Assembly (NCBI GenBank): GCA_038106445.1
Contig: JAYODU010000001.1
Location: 62,001 to 126,000 of the forward strand
Length of the DNA: 64,000 nt
Reading direction: 5' to 3'
DNA from: Pseudemcibacter sp038106445
GTDB taxonomy: Bacteria; Pseudomonadota; Alphaproteobacteria; Sphingomonadales; Emcibacteraceae
Shown here: positions 51,015 through 59,561 of the stretch, in pieces
Layout of the letters: every line of letters begins with the position of its first letter
Position numbering within the stretch: position 1 is the first letter of the stretch
Translations under genes and position numbers: made by a program
The notes under the pieces: model-generated
Database searches by the model: none
The model's input: only the letters and a program-made list of their open reading frames with translations
What the model was told of the DNA's origin: nothing

Positions 51015-52547
51015 TCAGTTTATCAACAGCATATAAAATCCATAGCACAGTACGCTCCCAAAAATGCCACCAATGATACCATAAAGAAACAGTTTAAAAG
51101 AACTCCTTCTATGGGCTTTAGTGTCCGGCATCTTTTTCATATTATGGACTATTTCTTCCACATCTTCGAGTATCTGCGGCAAGCGTGACAGGGTATCCAG
51201 TGTTATTTTTACGGTTTCTTTAATGATGGCGATCGGGCTTAAATTTTCCGCAACCCATTTTTCGATCACAGGTCGGGATACTTCCCACATATTAATGTCC
51301 GGATTTAAATTAAGGGCGACGCCCTCTGCTGTAACCATGGTTTTTTGAAGAAGTACCAATTGGGGTTGTGTGCGCATGTTAAATCGGCCGGTTGTTTCAA
51401 AAAGCTGACCAAGGAGTTTTCCTGCGGAAATTTCATTTAAAGGTTTTCCCACCACGGGTTCGCCAATGGCACGGATGGCTTGCTTGAAAGCAATATAATC
51501 CTGATCATTGGGTACATACCCCATATCAAAATGGGCCTTGGCGATCCGGTCATAATCCTGATTTGCAAATCCGTATAAAATATCCGCAAGGGCGCGCCGG
51601 GTTTTAAGGTCAATCCGGCCCATAATGCCAAAGTCAATTGCGGTCACTTTATTATCTTTACAGGCAAAAAGGTTGCCCTGATGCAGGTCCGCATGGAAAT
51701 ATCCATCATTTAGGGCCTGACTGAGAAAGCTTTGCACCAAATTTTCGGCAAGTTTTTCAGGGTCAAGGCCTGCTTTTTTAATATCATCAAGTTTTTTAAA
51801 CGGGATGCCATCAACCCAATGGGTGGTAAGTACCCTCCGGCTTGTAAGGTTCCAGTCGACCTCCGGCACATCATAATGTGGGTTACCTTTGATGTTTTGT
51901 TTAAGTTCCGCTGCTGCTGCGGCTTCAATACGAAGATCCATTTCAAGGGCGATTACATCCGCAATGGTTTCAATCACTGTACTGGGCCGCAGCCTTCGTG
52001 CCTCACTTGAAAAGGATTCAATTATTTTTGCAAGCCACTGAAAAGCTTCCAGGTCACGACTAAAGGCTTTGGCAATGCCGGGTCTTAGTACTTTAACAGC
52101 AATTTTCTGGCCCTGAGTTGTTTTGGCAGTATGAACCTGCGCGATAGACGCAGCGGCAATGGGCGTTTCGTCAAACTCGGAAAACAGCTCATTTAATGTA
52201 CCACCAAGATCATCTTCAATGATCCTGACGGCATCTTCGACCGGGAATGGCGGAACATCGTCCTGAAGCCGCATCAAATCAAACGCAATCTCGGGGCCAA
52301 TAATATCAGGTCTTGTTGCAAGCGCCTGACCAAATTTAATAAAACTCGGACCAAGATCCTGAAGCGCGTTTACAAGGCGTGTTTCCGGTTTTGTATCCAG
52401 ATCATAACGAATTTTTAAATTACGCAGTTTTTCTATTGCCTTTGGCTGTTCACCAAACAGCTTAAGAAGATCCATAAGCGCATCATGTTTTGAAAGCGTA
52501 TAGGCAACCTTGATGATGCGCCCAGTATGAAAAATCCATTTAAACAT
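51015..52547 (-). CDS. ubiB: Ubiquinone biosynthesis protein UbiB (ABC1/ADCK kinase-like)
   Basis: Atypical kinase/ATPase supporting the ubiquinone hydroxylation complex at the membrane. The 510-residue protein carries the hallmark KxGQ motif (FIKFGQALATRPD), AAASIAQVHTA as the modified nucleotide loop, HADLHQGNLF (catalytic loop) and DFGIMGR. One or two transmembrane helices close the C-terminus (about 483-508). ATG 52547 is one base after the ubiE stop. A longer frame from 52625 is only the ubiE overlap. Part of the ubiE-ubiB pair. Confidence 0.94.
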   Translation of the reverse strand: MFKWIFHTGRIIKVAYTLSKHDALMDLLKLFGEQPKAIEKLRNLKIRYDLDTKPETRLVNALQDLGPSFIKFGQALATRPDIIGPEIAFDLMRLQDDVPPFPVEDAVRIIEDDLGGTLNELFSEFDETPIAAASIAQVHTAKTTQGQKIAVKVLRPGIAKAFSRDLEAFQWLAKIIESFSSEARRLRPSTVIETIADVIALEMDLRIEAAAAAELKQNIKGNPHYDVPEVDWNLTSRRVLTTHWVDGIPFKKLDDIKKAGLDPEKLAENLVQSFLSQALNDGYFHADLHQGNLFACKDNKVTAIDFGIMGRIDLKTRRALADILYGFANQDYDRIAKAHFDMGYVPNDQDYIAFKQAIRAIGEPVVGKPLNEISAGKLLGQLFETTGRFNMRTQPQLVLLQKTMVTAEGVALNLNPDINMWEVSRPVIEKWVAENLSPIAIIKETVKITLDTLSRLPQILEDVEEIVHNMKKMPDTKAHRRSSFKLFLYGIIGGIFGSVLCYGFYMLLIN

Positions 52548-52548
52548 T

Positions 52549-53337
52549 TTAAATGCGCCACCCGGAATGAATTGCCACGATACCGCCGGAAAGATTTCGG
52601 TAGCTTGCTTTTTTAAATCCTGCAACTTCGATCATGGTTTTAAACTTTTCCTGATTTGGAAATCTGCGGATGCTTTCCACAAGATATTGATAGCTGTCTT
52701 TATCTCCGGTGATCATTTCGCCGAAATGCGGTATTACATTAAAGGAATAGGCATCATAGATCTGTTTTAAAATTGGCAGATCAACATCGCTGAATTCAAG
52801 ACACATAAACCTCCCACCAGGCTTAAGCACGCGATACGCTTCCTTAAGTGCGATATCAATATGCGTAACATTACGAATGCCAAATGCGATGGTATAGGCA
52901 TCAACAGAATTTGATTCCAGCGGAAGTTGTTCGGCGTTTCCGACGACCCAATCTATGGGATCAAATATACCTTCATCAAGGGCACGGGCTCTCCCGGCAG
53001 CCAGCATGTTGTGATTTATATCACAAATCGTAACACTTGCCGGGATATCATCCGGCCCGGTTCGTTTGGCGGCTGCTTTTAAAAACCGAAAGGCAATATC
53101 ACCTGTTCCGCCCGCGACATCCAGAAGGTGCATACCCGCTACGGGGCGAAGCATGCTGATAAATTCATTTTTCCAAAGACGGTGAAGCCCGCCACTCATA
53201 ACATCATTCATGATGTCATATTTATCGGCGACGCTGTCAAACACCCCACGCACCATTGATTGCTTTTCATTTTCATTTACCTGTTGAAAACCAAAATGGG
53301 TGGTGGTGTCTTTATCTGTTTTTTCTTTACTTGTCAT
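52549..53337 (-). CDS. ubiE: Ubiquinone/menaquinone C-methyltransferase UbiE
   Basis: SAM-dependent C-methylation of the quinone ring precursor. Visible signatures include THFGFQQV, VADKYDIMNDVMSGGLHRLWK, the SAM motif LLDVAGGTGDIAF and YRVLKPGGRFMCLEFS. From ATG 53337 the protein has 262 residues, the usual length. Upstream in-frame ATGs at 53349, 53364 and 53385 would add non-conserved residues, and none has a strong ribosome site. Divergent from mutM. Confidence 0.94.
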   Translation of the reverse strand: MTSKEKTDKDTTTHFGFQQVNENEKQSMVRGVFDSVADKYDIMNDVMSGGLHRLWKNEFISMLRPVAGMHLLDVAGGTGDIAFRFLKAAAKRTGPDDIPASVTICDINHNMLAAGRARALDEGIFDPIDWVVGNAEQLPLESNSVDAYTIAFGIRNVTHIDIALKEAYRVLKPGGRFMCLEFSDVDLPILKQIYDAYSFNVIPHFGEMITGDKDSYQYLVESIRRFPNQEKFKTMIEVAGFKKASYRNLSGGIVAIHSGWRI

Positions 53338-53410
53338 ATTGCGGAACATAGCGCAGTGTTGCATGCTGTTCCAGAAGAAAACCAATTGATTTAACAGAGT
53401 TATTATTTAT

Positions 53411-54241
53411 ATGCCAGAATTGCCAGAGGTGGAAACAACCATGCGGGGTCTGACACCAGCCCTTAAAAACAGAAAACTTGTGAAGGTGATAATACGCAGG
53501 GATAAAATCAGGATCCCGGTGCCGGAAGATTTTGTAAGAAGACTGGAAGGCCGGAAAGTTATCCGTCTGGAACGGCGGGCCAAATATTTGAGGTTTTATC
53601 TGGACACTGACGATGTGATCATATGCCATCTTGGTATGTCCGGTAAATTTATTGTAAGCGATAAAAATGAGGTTCCCTTCGCCAAGCATGATCACATTAT
53701 TTTTGAAACGGATGATAAAAAACAGATCATATATAATGATCCGAGACGCTTTGGTCTTATGACGATCTGCACGGTTGATGAACTGGATCACCATAAATTA
53801 TTTAGCGATATGGCCGCAGAACCTCTGGGTAATGAATTTAGCGGCGTATATTTAAGGGAAAAAATCAAAGCAAAAAAAGTATCGATCAAAGCAGCGTTGC
53901 TTGATCAGAAAGTAGTAGTCGGGCTTGGCAATATCTATGTGTGTGAAGCTCTGAGTAAAGCACGGATTTCCCCACTTAGAAAAGCCTGTGATATCAGTGC
54001 TGATGAAGTGGAAATTCTGGTGCCGATCATTCGTAGTATATTGCTTGATGCAATTGAAGCAGGTGGTTCAAGCCTTAAGGATTTTGCAGGTGCCAATGGT
54101 GATTTGGGATATTTTCAGCATCAGTTTGTCACCTATGGCCGCGAAGGTGAGAAATGCGTGAATAAAGAATGTGGCGGGATAATAACACGTATTAATCAGG
54201 GCGGAAGGTCGACATTCTATTGCCCTGAGTGCCAGAAATAA
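53411..54241 (+). CDS. mutM: Formamidopyrimidine-DNA glycosylase (Fpg/MutM)
   Basis: Removes 8-oxoguanine and formamidopyrimidines and nicks the abasic site. The 276 residues begin PELPEVETTMRGL with catalytic Pro2/Glu3. The helix-two-turn-helix segment includes GLGNIYVCEALSKA, and the C-terminal zinc finger uses Cys249, Cys254, Cys271 and Cys274 with GGRSTFYC. Length and motifs are standard. It is followed by a small exported protein and an enoyl-CoA hydratase. Confidence 0.96.
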   Translation: MPELPEVETTMRGLTPALKNRKLVKVIIRRDKIRIPVPEDFVRRLEGRKVIRLERRAKYLRFYLDTDDVIICHLGMSGKFIVSDKNEVPFAKHDHIIFETDDKKQIIYNDPRRFGLMTICTVDELDHHKLFSDMAAEPLGNEFSGVYLREKIKAKKVSIKAALLDQKVVVGLGNIYVCEALSKARISPLRKACDISADEVEILVPIIRSILLDAIEAGGSSLKDFAGANGDLGYFQHQFVTYGREGEKCVNKECGGIITRINQGGRSTFYCPECQK

Positions 54242-54254
54242 GTAAGCTTGGATT

Positions 54255-54662
54255 ATGAAAATTATTAGATATATTCTGCTTCCATTTATCGTTCTTTATA
54301 TTGGAATGACCTATGGTTTTGCACAGTCAGCACCGATCGATATGCTTCAGGATATGGCAATCCCCCTTATGGATGGACTAACAGAAAATCAGGATGAAGC
54401 ATTTTTATTTGATAGCCCGGATGGCAGCATCATCGCGGCACAGGCAAGCGGAACGGTTAGTCCAAAGGCGGCTTTTGATTATTATCGTGTGGTGTTGCCG
54501 TCGCTTGGCTGGGTGATTGAAGATGATAACACCAAAGGGCTGATATGTGAGGATGGAGCTGAATATTGTTTTATGGCCGTACGTGATGAAGAATCACTGG
54601 TGCTGAATATATTAAGTGAGGGGCAAAATTCGGTGCTGACCTACTCACTTTCACCCAATTAA
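54255..54662 (+). CDS. Small exported protein of unknown function
   Basis: 135 residues with a signal peptide (MKIIRYILLPFIVLYIGMT, cleavage near residue 24, GFAQSA). The mature part is acidic, has the block SPKAAFDYYRVVLPSLGWVIED, and two cysteines in LICEDGAEYCF that could form a disulfide in the periplasm. I do not recognise a family with certainty. Position between mutM and the enoyl-CoA hydratase, with 13- and 22-base gaps, supports a real, co-transcribed gene. Confidence 0.7.
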   Translation: MKIIRYILLPFIVLYIGMTYGFAQSAPIDMLQDMAIPLMDGLTENQDEAFLFDSPDGSIIAAQASGTVSPKAAFDYYRVVLPSLGWVIEDDNTKGLICEDGAEYCFMAVRDEESLVLNILSEGQNSVLTYSLSPN

Positions 54663-54684
54663 GTAATACCAGAGGAAATAAAGA

Positions 54685-55458
54685 ATGCCACAATCTTCAA
54701 TCATCATCGAAAAGCATGGCGAGGTGGTGTGCTTGAAACTTAACCGTCCGGAAGCACTAAACGCCCTTAACAATCAAATGATGGGTGAAGTAAAAGAAGC
54801 ACTGGAAGAATTTGAACGCGATGACACCGTAAAAGTCATTATTCTTACTGGAAGTGATAAAGCCTTTGCCGCTGGTGCAGATATTAAGGAAATAGCGTAT
54901 AAGGAACATTTTGATCTTTATAATAGGGATTTTATAGAGGAAAGATGGGAAATGGCGGCCCGCTGCAAAAAAACGGTTATTGCCGCTGTTGCCGGATATG
55001 CGCTTGGCGGTGGCTGTGAGCTTGCAATGATGTGCGATTATATTATTGCGGCGGATAATGCCAAATTTGGTCAGCCGGAATTAACAATTGGTGTTATTCC
55101 GGGCGCTGGCGGTACGCAGCGCTTAACACGTTTCGTCGGCAAATCAAAAGCAATGGATATGATCTTGACAGGGCGAATGATGAACGCAGATGAAGCTGAA
55201 AGATGCGGACTTGTTAGCAGAATTGTTCCCGCAGCAGATCTTTTAACCGAAGCAATAAAAGATGCACGAAAAATAGCAAAACTTTCACAGGCATCAGTTA
55301 AACTTGCCAAGGAATGTGTCAATGAAGCCTACGAATCAACATTGGATTCAGGAGTGCGATTCGAAAGACGGGTTTTTCACTCATTGTTTGGAACGCGTGA
55401 TCAAAAAGAGGGAATGTCAGCCTTTATTGAAAAAAGGCAGCCCGAATTTAAAGACTAA
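54685..55458 (+). CDS. Enoyl-CoA hydratase
   Basis: A 257-residue crotonase-fold enzyme. The oxyanion hole is in KAFAAGADIKE and AAVAGYALGGGCELAMM, and the catalytic pair of glutamates in GGGCELAM and QPELTIGVIPGAGG are conserved, indicating an active short-chain enoyl-CoA hydratase of fatty acid beta-oxidation. A clear GAGGAAA ribosome site precedes ATG 54685. This gene sits next to mutM in many alphaproteobacteria, likely not for functional reasons. Confidence 0.93.
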   Translation: MPQSSIIIEKHGEVVCLKLNRPEALNALNNQMMGEVKEALEEFERDDTVKVIILTGSDKAFAAGADIKEIAYKEHFDLYNRDFIEERWEMAARCKKTVIAAVAGYALGGGCELAMMCDYIIAADNAKFGQPELTIGVIPGAGGTQRLTRFVGKSKAMDMILTGRMMNADEAERCGLVSRIVPAADLLTEAIKDARKIAKLSQASVKLAKECVNEAYESTLDSGVRFERRVFHSLFGTRDQKEGMSAFIEKRQPEFKD

Positions 55459-55524
55459 GAAATGTCTGAATTTATAAAAACATCAATTTTCAGCGACTTT
55501 TAGGCCAAATTCTTTAAAAGCTTG

Positions 55525-55553
55525 TTGACCAATTGAAGTCGTATGTTTATAAG
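55525..55553 (+). promoter_or_regulatory. Candidate promoter of rpsT
   Basis: TTGACC (55525-55530), a 17-base spacer, and TATAAG (55548-55553), the best sigma70-like match seen in the window. It implies a leader of about 100 bases before rpsT, long enough for translational control. A small GAGG...CCTC hairpin lies in that leader. Confidence 0.65.
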
Positions 55554-55659
55554 CCACAAACTGAATATAAATATATAAATTTAAGAGGGCATTGATCCTC
55601 CTGTGTGTAAATAATGTGCAGTATTGAGATAGTCCTCCAGAAAAGAATAAGGTTATAGA

Positions 55660-55923
55660 ATGGCTAATACATTACAGGCTAAGAAAAGAGTGCGCAGAAA
55701 TGCAAACCGTGAAGGGATTAACAAAGCGAGACGCAGCCGTATCCGCACTTTTGTAAAAAAGGTAGAACTGGCTGTTGAAGCGGGAAATGCCGACGAAGCA
55801 AAAAGCGCACTTAAAGCAGCACAGCCCGAATTAATGAGGGGTGTGACCAAAGGTGTTCTTCATAAGAAGACAGCATCGCGTAAAGTTTCCCGACTTGCCA
55901 AACGCGTAAAGGCGATGGGCTAA
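55660..55923 (+). CDS. rpsT: 30S ribosomal protein S20
   Basis: An 87-residue basic three-helix protein binding 16S rRNA. Typical sequence: NTLQAKKRVRRNANREG, RSRIRTFVKKVELAVEAG, and KGVLHKKTASRKVSRLAKRV at the C-terminus. AAGG precedes ATG 55660. It has its own strong promoter and a terminator downstream. The rpsT-dnaA neighbourhood is typical of alphaproteobacteria. Confidence 0.97.
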   Translation: MANTLQAKKRVRRNANREGINKARRSRIRTFVKKVELAVEAGNADEAKSALKAAQPELMRGVTKGVLHKKTASRKVSRLAKRVKAMG

Positions 55924-56348
55924 CACCCGGATTTCGAGTCGCATCAGGCATCCTAACGATTCGCTTTAAACGAACCGTATAATAGATAAAAATTACCCAA
56001 AAAAGCTGAGCAAAATATGGTTCAGCTTTTTTTATGCAGTAATAGAAAGACAGATTCCCCTATTGTTCTTTTTTTGAAAAAAGTTGATGTTTTTTGAAAA
56101 ATTTCGACCTACTACATCTAGTATGTCAAGTGCCTGTCAAGACATAGGGTGGTATTTTATTTTTATTTTTGATCAATATTTATATTGCAAGAATGGGGGA
56201 GGACGGGTAGGCTGATTACATAATAAATTATCGACATCATTGGATGATACACCCTGCGAATGTTGCTTTGCAGTCAGAGTGCTTTTTGCTCAAAAATATC
56301 CAAAAAGATGATTTAAGAAATAGAATATTTTTTAAGGAAATGCTGCAA
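55924..56348. other. 425-bp non-coding region between rpsT and the rhodanese gene
   Basis: No convincing gene is seen here. It contains the rpsT terminator, three GANTC sites (55936, 55958, 56053), two copies of TTTTTTGAAAAA (56070 and 56090, 20 bases apart) and two TGTCAAG direct repeats (56124 and 56135, 11 bases apart). There is also one DnaA-box-like TTATCGACA (56228-56236, one mismatch to TTATCCACA). The combination suggests a regulated promoter region for the rhodanese-dnaA genes; evidence for an origin is weak. Confidence 0.6.
55999..56033 (+). terminator. Rho-independent terminator of rpsT
   Basis: AAAAAAGCTGAGC pairs with GTTCAGCTTTTTTT around an 8-base loop, giving a GC core with an A-rich upstream arm and a T7 tail. 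It lies 75 bases after the rpsT stop. Confidence 0.85.
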
Positions 56349-56768
56349 ATGACGGGACAGTATAAGGGTGATATTACACCTGAAGAAGCGTGGAAGCTGC
56401 TATCAACGCAAGATGACACGATTCTTGTAGATGTTCGCACGAATGCAGAATGGAATTATGTTGGAGTGCCGGATTTATCCCCCATTTCGAAAGATAATAT
56501 TTACATAGAATGGGTTAATTTTCCGGAAGGAGCCCCAAATCCAAACTTTATAAAAGAACTTATTGATGTTGTGGAAGACAAGGATATTTCAATTTTCTTT
56601 TTGTGCAGAACCGGTGTTCGTTCAATTGGCGCAGCTATTGCCGCAACAGAAGCCGGCTTTGTAAACAGTTATAATATACTTGAAGGATTTGAAGGGGCCA
56701 AGGATGATCATGGCCATCGTGGAAGAACATCGGGATGGCAGGGGCGCAATTTGCCATGGAAACATTAG
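56349..56768 (+). CDS. Rhodanese-like domain protein
   Basis: 139 residues forming a single rhodanese domain: ITPEEAWKLLSTQ, ILVDVRTNAEWNYVG, and the active loop LCRTGVRS with Cys86, so catalytic sulfur or thiol transfer is possible. The C-terminal GRTSGWQGRNLPW tail is typical of a small bacterial subgroup. ATG 56349 is chosen with AAGGA ten bases upstream. ATG 56340 and an ATG at 56244 are in frame, but the latter adds non-conserved residues. It sits between rpsT and dnaA, 32 bases before dnaA. Confidence 0.85.
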   Translation: MTGQYKGDITPEEAWKLLSTQDDTILVDVRTNAEWNYVGVPDLSPISKDNIYIEWVNFPEGAPNPNFIKELIDVVEDKDISIFFLCRTGVRSIGAAIAATEAGFVNSYNILEGFEGAKDDHGHRGRTSGWQGRNLPWKH

Positions 56769-56800
56769 CCGGAATTATTTTTGGAGTGATATAAAACCAA

Positions 56801-58234
56801 ATGTCGACTAAAGCGGGTCAAAATAGTGCGGATGAATTGATCATTGATGGGGCGATCGATTTGCAATGGATTAAGGTTCTTGACCATCTGAGAGCCGGTT
56901 TTGATGAAAAAACATATAAAAGCTGGATAAAACCATTGGCACTCGTCAATCTTGATGGGGACAAAGCTGTTATGGCTGCGCCGACAAGGTTTATGAGAAA
57001 CTGGCTAATGTCCAATTTTGCAGATCGGCTTAAGGATGCCTGGTCACGCGTAAATTTAGGCATTAAAGATATCGAAATTATCGTGATAGCAGGATTTAAA
57101 GAGGTGGATGTAGCGCCAGCACAGGAAAGAAGTGCCCACCCGAAAAAAGTAAACTCGAAAGCTAAAAGCACATTATCAAAAACGGTTAACATTATCGGCG
57201 AGGAGGAATTTGGTGCTCCGCTTGATCCGCGCTTTACATTTGATAGTTTTGTCGTCGGCAAGTCAAACGAGCTTGCTTATGCTGCAGCACGCAGAGTGGC
57301 CGAGAACAAGGATGTAAACTTTAACCCGTTATTTCTGCATGGTGGTGTGGGATTGGGTAAGACACACTTGATGCATGCGATTGCCTGGGCAAACAGGGAG
57401 CATTTCCCGGAACGCAAAGTAGTCTATCTTTCGGCTGAACAATTCATGTATCAGTTTATTTCATCCATTCGCTATAAAGACACGATGGCTTTTAAACAAA
57501 AGTTTCGCAATGTTGACTTGCTGATGATTGATGATTTGCAGTTTATCGCCAACAAAAACTCAACACAGGAAGAATTTTTCCACACATTTAATGCTCTTAT
57601 TGATCATCATCGTCAGGTTATTCTGTCTGCGGATAGTTCACCATCCAATCTGGAAGGCGTTGAAGAACGTATTCGGTCACGCCTTGGCTGGGGGCTTGTC
57701 GCAGACATTCATCCGACAGACTATGAGCTGCGGCTTGGTATTTTGCAGCAAAAAGCCAACAGCGTTCCCGAAGTTGAGATACAGAGCGAGGTTTTGGAAT
57801 TTTTAGCGCGCCGTATAACATCCAATGTAAGGGAACTTGAAGGTGCCTTTAACAGAATGGTGGCGCATTCAACGTTGATTGGGCGACCTATAACACTGGA
57901 AATGACCCAGGAAGTGCTTCAGGACTTGCTACGTGCGAATGATCGCAGGGTAACCGCAGATGAAATTCAAAGGCAGGTCGCAGATTATTTTAATATCAAG
58001 CTTGCCGATTTGCTTTCTTCAAGGCGATCACGTCAGGTTGCCAGACCGCGCCAGGTTGCTATGTATCTGTGCAAGCATTTGACCTCTAAATCTCTTCCAT
58101 CCATTGGACGGAAATTTGGGGGAAGGGATCATACAACGGTCATGCATGCGGTCAAACGTATTGATGAACTAAGGCAGACGGACAGCGTCCTTGATGAGGA
58201 TATCATTCATCTTGAGAGGATGTTCAGCACCTGA
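56801..58234 (+). CDS. dnaA: Chromosomal replication initiator DnaA
   Basis: AAA+ protein that binds DnaA boxes and opens the origin. The 477 residues comprise domain I (about 15-100), a short linker, the AAA+ core with Walker A GGVGLGKT (about 181-188) and Walker B LLMIDDLQF, and the DNA-binding domain IV with GGRDHTTVMHA (Asp443, His444). The ATG is weakly preceded by a ribosome site. dnaN follows after a 193-base gap, so separate promoters are likely. Confidence 0.97.
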   Translation: MSTKAGQNSADELIIDGAIDLQWIKVLDHLRAGFDEKTYKSWIKPLALVNLDGDKAVMAAPTRFMRNWLMSNFADRLKDAWSRVNLGIKDIEIIVIAGFKEVDVAPAQERSAHPKKVNSKAKSTLSKTVNIIGEEEFGAPLDPRFTFDSFVVGKSNELAYAAARRVAENKDVNFNPLFLHGGVGLGKTHLMHAIAWANREHFPERKVVYLSAEQFMYQFISSIRYKDTMAFKQKFRNVDLLMIDDLQFIANKNSTQEEFFHTFNALIDHHRQVILSADSSPSNLEGVEERIRSRLGWGLVADIHPTDYELRLGILQQKANSVPEVEIQSEVLEFLARRITSNVRELEGAFNRMVAHSTLIGRPITLEMTQEVLQDLLRANDRRVTADEIQRQVADYFNIKLADLLSSRRSRQVARPRQVAMYLCKHLTSKSLPSIGRKFGGRDHTTVMHAVKRIDELRQTDSVLDEDIIHLERMFST

Positions 58235-58297
58235 ATTCAATGGTTCTTTCATGTGCATTGGATAACAGGTCGAAATATATTGCGACTCGGCAGAAAA

Positions 58298-58334
58298 CAA
58301 TGAAAAATTCATTGACCTAATGGCGGATTATGAT
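58298..58334. promoter_or_regulatory. Inverted repeat and possible dnaN promoter
   Basis: CAATGA-AAAAT-TCATTG (58298-58314) is a perfect 6-bp inverted repeat, followed by TATGAT (58329-58334), a good -10 match, in the 193-base dnaA-dnaN gap. No well-spaced -35 exists for it. The repeat could be an operator. Tentative. Confidence 0.35.
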
Positions 58335-58427
58335 AGTCTGTTTTCCAAGTTTAATTAATAAAACTGAATTGGACATTTATACGTCCTGGGTGAAAAATCT
58401 AGTTACTAAGAAGCGTGATATTATCAG

Positions 58428-59549
58428 ATGAAATTGAATGTTGAACGAGGCGCCTTACTAAAATCGCTGGGCCATATCCAAAGTGTTGTTGAGCGTCGTA
58501 ATACAATTCCCATATTATCAAATGTTTTACTCGAAGGTGAAGATGGCCGGTTAAATCTGGCGGCGACCGATCTTGATATTGCAATCGGTGAAGGGCTGGG
58601 GGTTGAAACGGAAGAAGCAGGTGGCATTACCGCTCCTGCTCATACGTTGTATGATATTGTCAGGAAGCTGCCAGAAGGTTCGCAGGTAGAATTATATTAT
58701 GATGTTGACAGTGGTCGTTTGTCCATTAGTGCGGGCAGATCACGGTTTACACTTTCCTGCCTTCCGCGTGAAGATTTTCCTGTGATGTCAGAAGGAGAAC
58801 TTCCGGTGACCTTTAATGTTACCGGTGTTAATTTAAAAAGACTTATTGATAAAACCCGCTTTGCTGTTTCTACTGAAGAAACGCGGTATTACCTCAACGG
58901 TATTTATCTTCATGCGGCGAGTGATGACAATGGTGAAGCTGTTCTTCGCGGTGTGGCGACGGACGGACACAGACTGGCACGATTTGATATCGACCAGCCG
59001 GCTGGCGCTGCCAATATGCCGGGTATCATTGTACCGCGTAAAGCCGTAGGCGAACTTCGCAAATTGATTGATGAATATGAAGGTGATGTTGAAGTCAGTC
59101 TTTCAGACACCAAGATCAGATTTGCGTTTGCAGATATTGTGCTTACGTCCAAATTGATTGACGGCACATTCCCGGATTATTCACGGGTCATTCCGGAAGG
59201 TAATGACAAACATATGGAAGTGGATAACAAGGTTCTTGCAGAAGCGGTTGACAGGGTATCCACAATTTCCACGGATAAAACCCGCTCGGTAAAATTGGGT
59301 ATGGGAGCCGGACAATTGACATTGACCGTTAACAGTCCCGAGCATGGCACAGCAACCGAGGAACTTTCTGTCAGTTACGAATCCGATGATATGGAAATCG
59401 GGTTTAATTCAAGATACCTGCTGGATATTCTTGCGCAGATAGAAGGTGATGTGGTTCAGATAGCCTTTGCTGATGCGGCTGCGCCAACAATTTTAAAAGA
59501 TCTTACAGATGAAGGTGCGTTATATGTTCTCATGCCAATGAGAGTGTAA
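58428..59549 (+). CDS. dnaN: DNA polymerase III beta subunit (sliding clamp)
   Basis: 373 residues forming the three-domain clamp that tethers polymerases to DNA. Recognisable stretches are RRNTIPILSNVLLEG, FTLSCLPREDFPVM, YYLNGIYLH and GVATDGHRLARF. The C-terminus ends in LYVLMPMRV, the clamp's characteristic tail. It lies between dnaA and recF in the standard order. Confidence 0.97.
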   Translation: MKLNVERGALLKSLGHIQSVVERRNTIPILSNVLLEGEDGRLNLAATDLDIAIGEGLGVETEEAGGITAPAHTLYDIVRKLPEGSQVELYYDVDSGRLSISAGRSRFTLSCLPREDFPVMSEGELPVTFNVTGVNLKRLIDKTRFAVSTEETRYYLNGIYLHAASDDNGEAVLRGVATDGHRLARFDIDQPAGAANMPGIIVPRKAVGELRKLIDEYEGDVEVSLSDTKIRFAFADIVLTSKLIDGTFPDYSRVIPEGNDKHMEVDNKVLAEAVDRVSTISTDKTRSVKLGMGAGQLTLTVNSPEHGTATEELSVSYESDDMEIGFNSRYLLDILAQIEGDVVQIAFADAAAPTILKDLTDEGALYVLMPMRV

Positions 59550-59561
59550 CAGGAATAGCGA

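Noticed and set aside
56070..56141. CRISPR-like or integron-like repeats
   Set aside because: Only two copies of each very short repeat, with helical-turn spacing and no spacers or associated genes.
56228..56236. Replication origin defined by DnaA boxes
   Set aside because: A single near-match box is not enough; no cluster of DnaA boxes was found in the rpsT-dnaA or dnaA-dnaN gaps.
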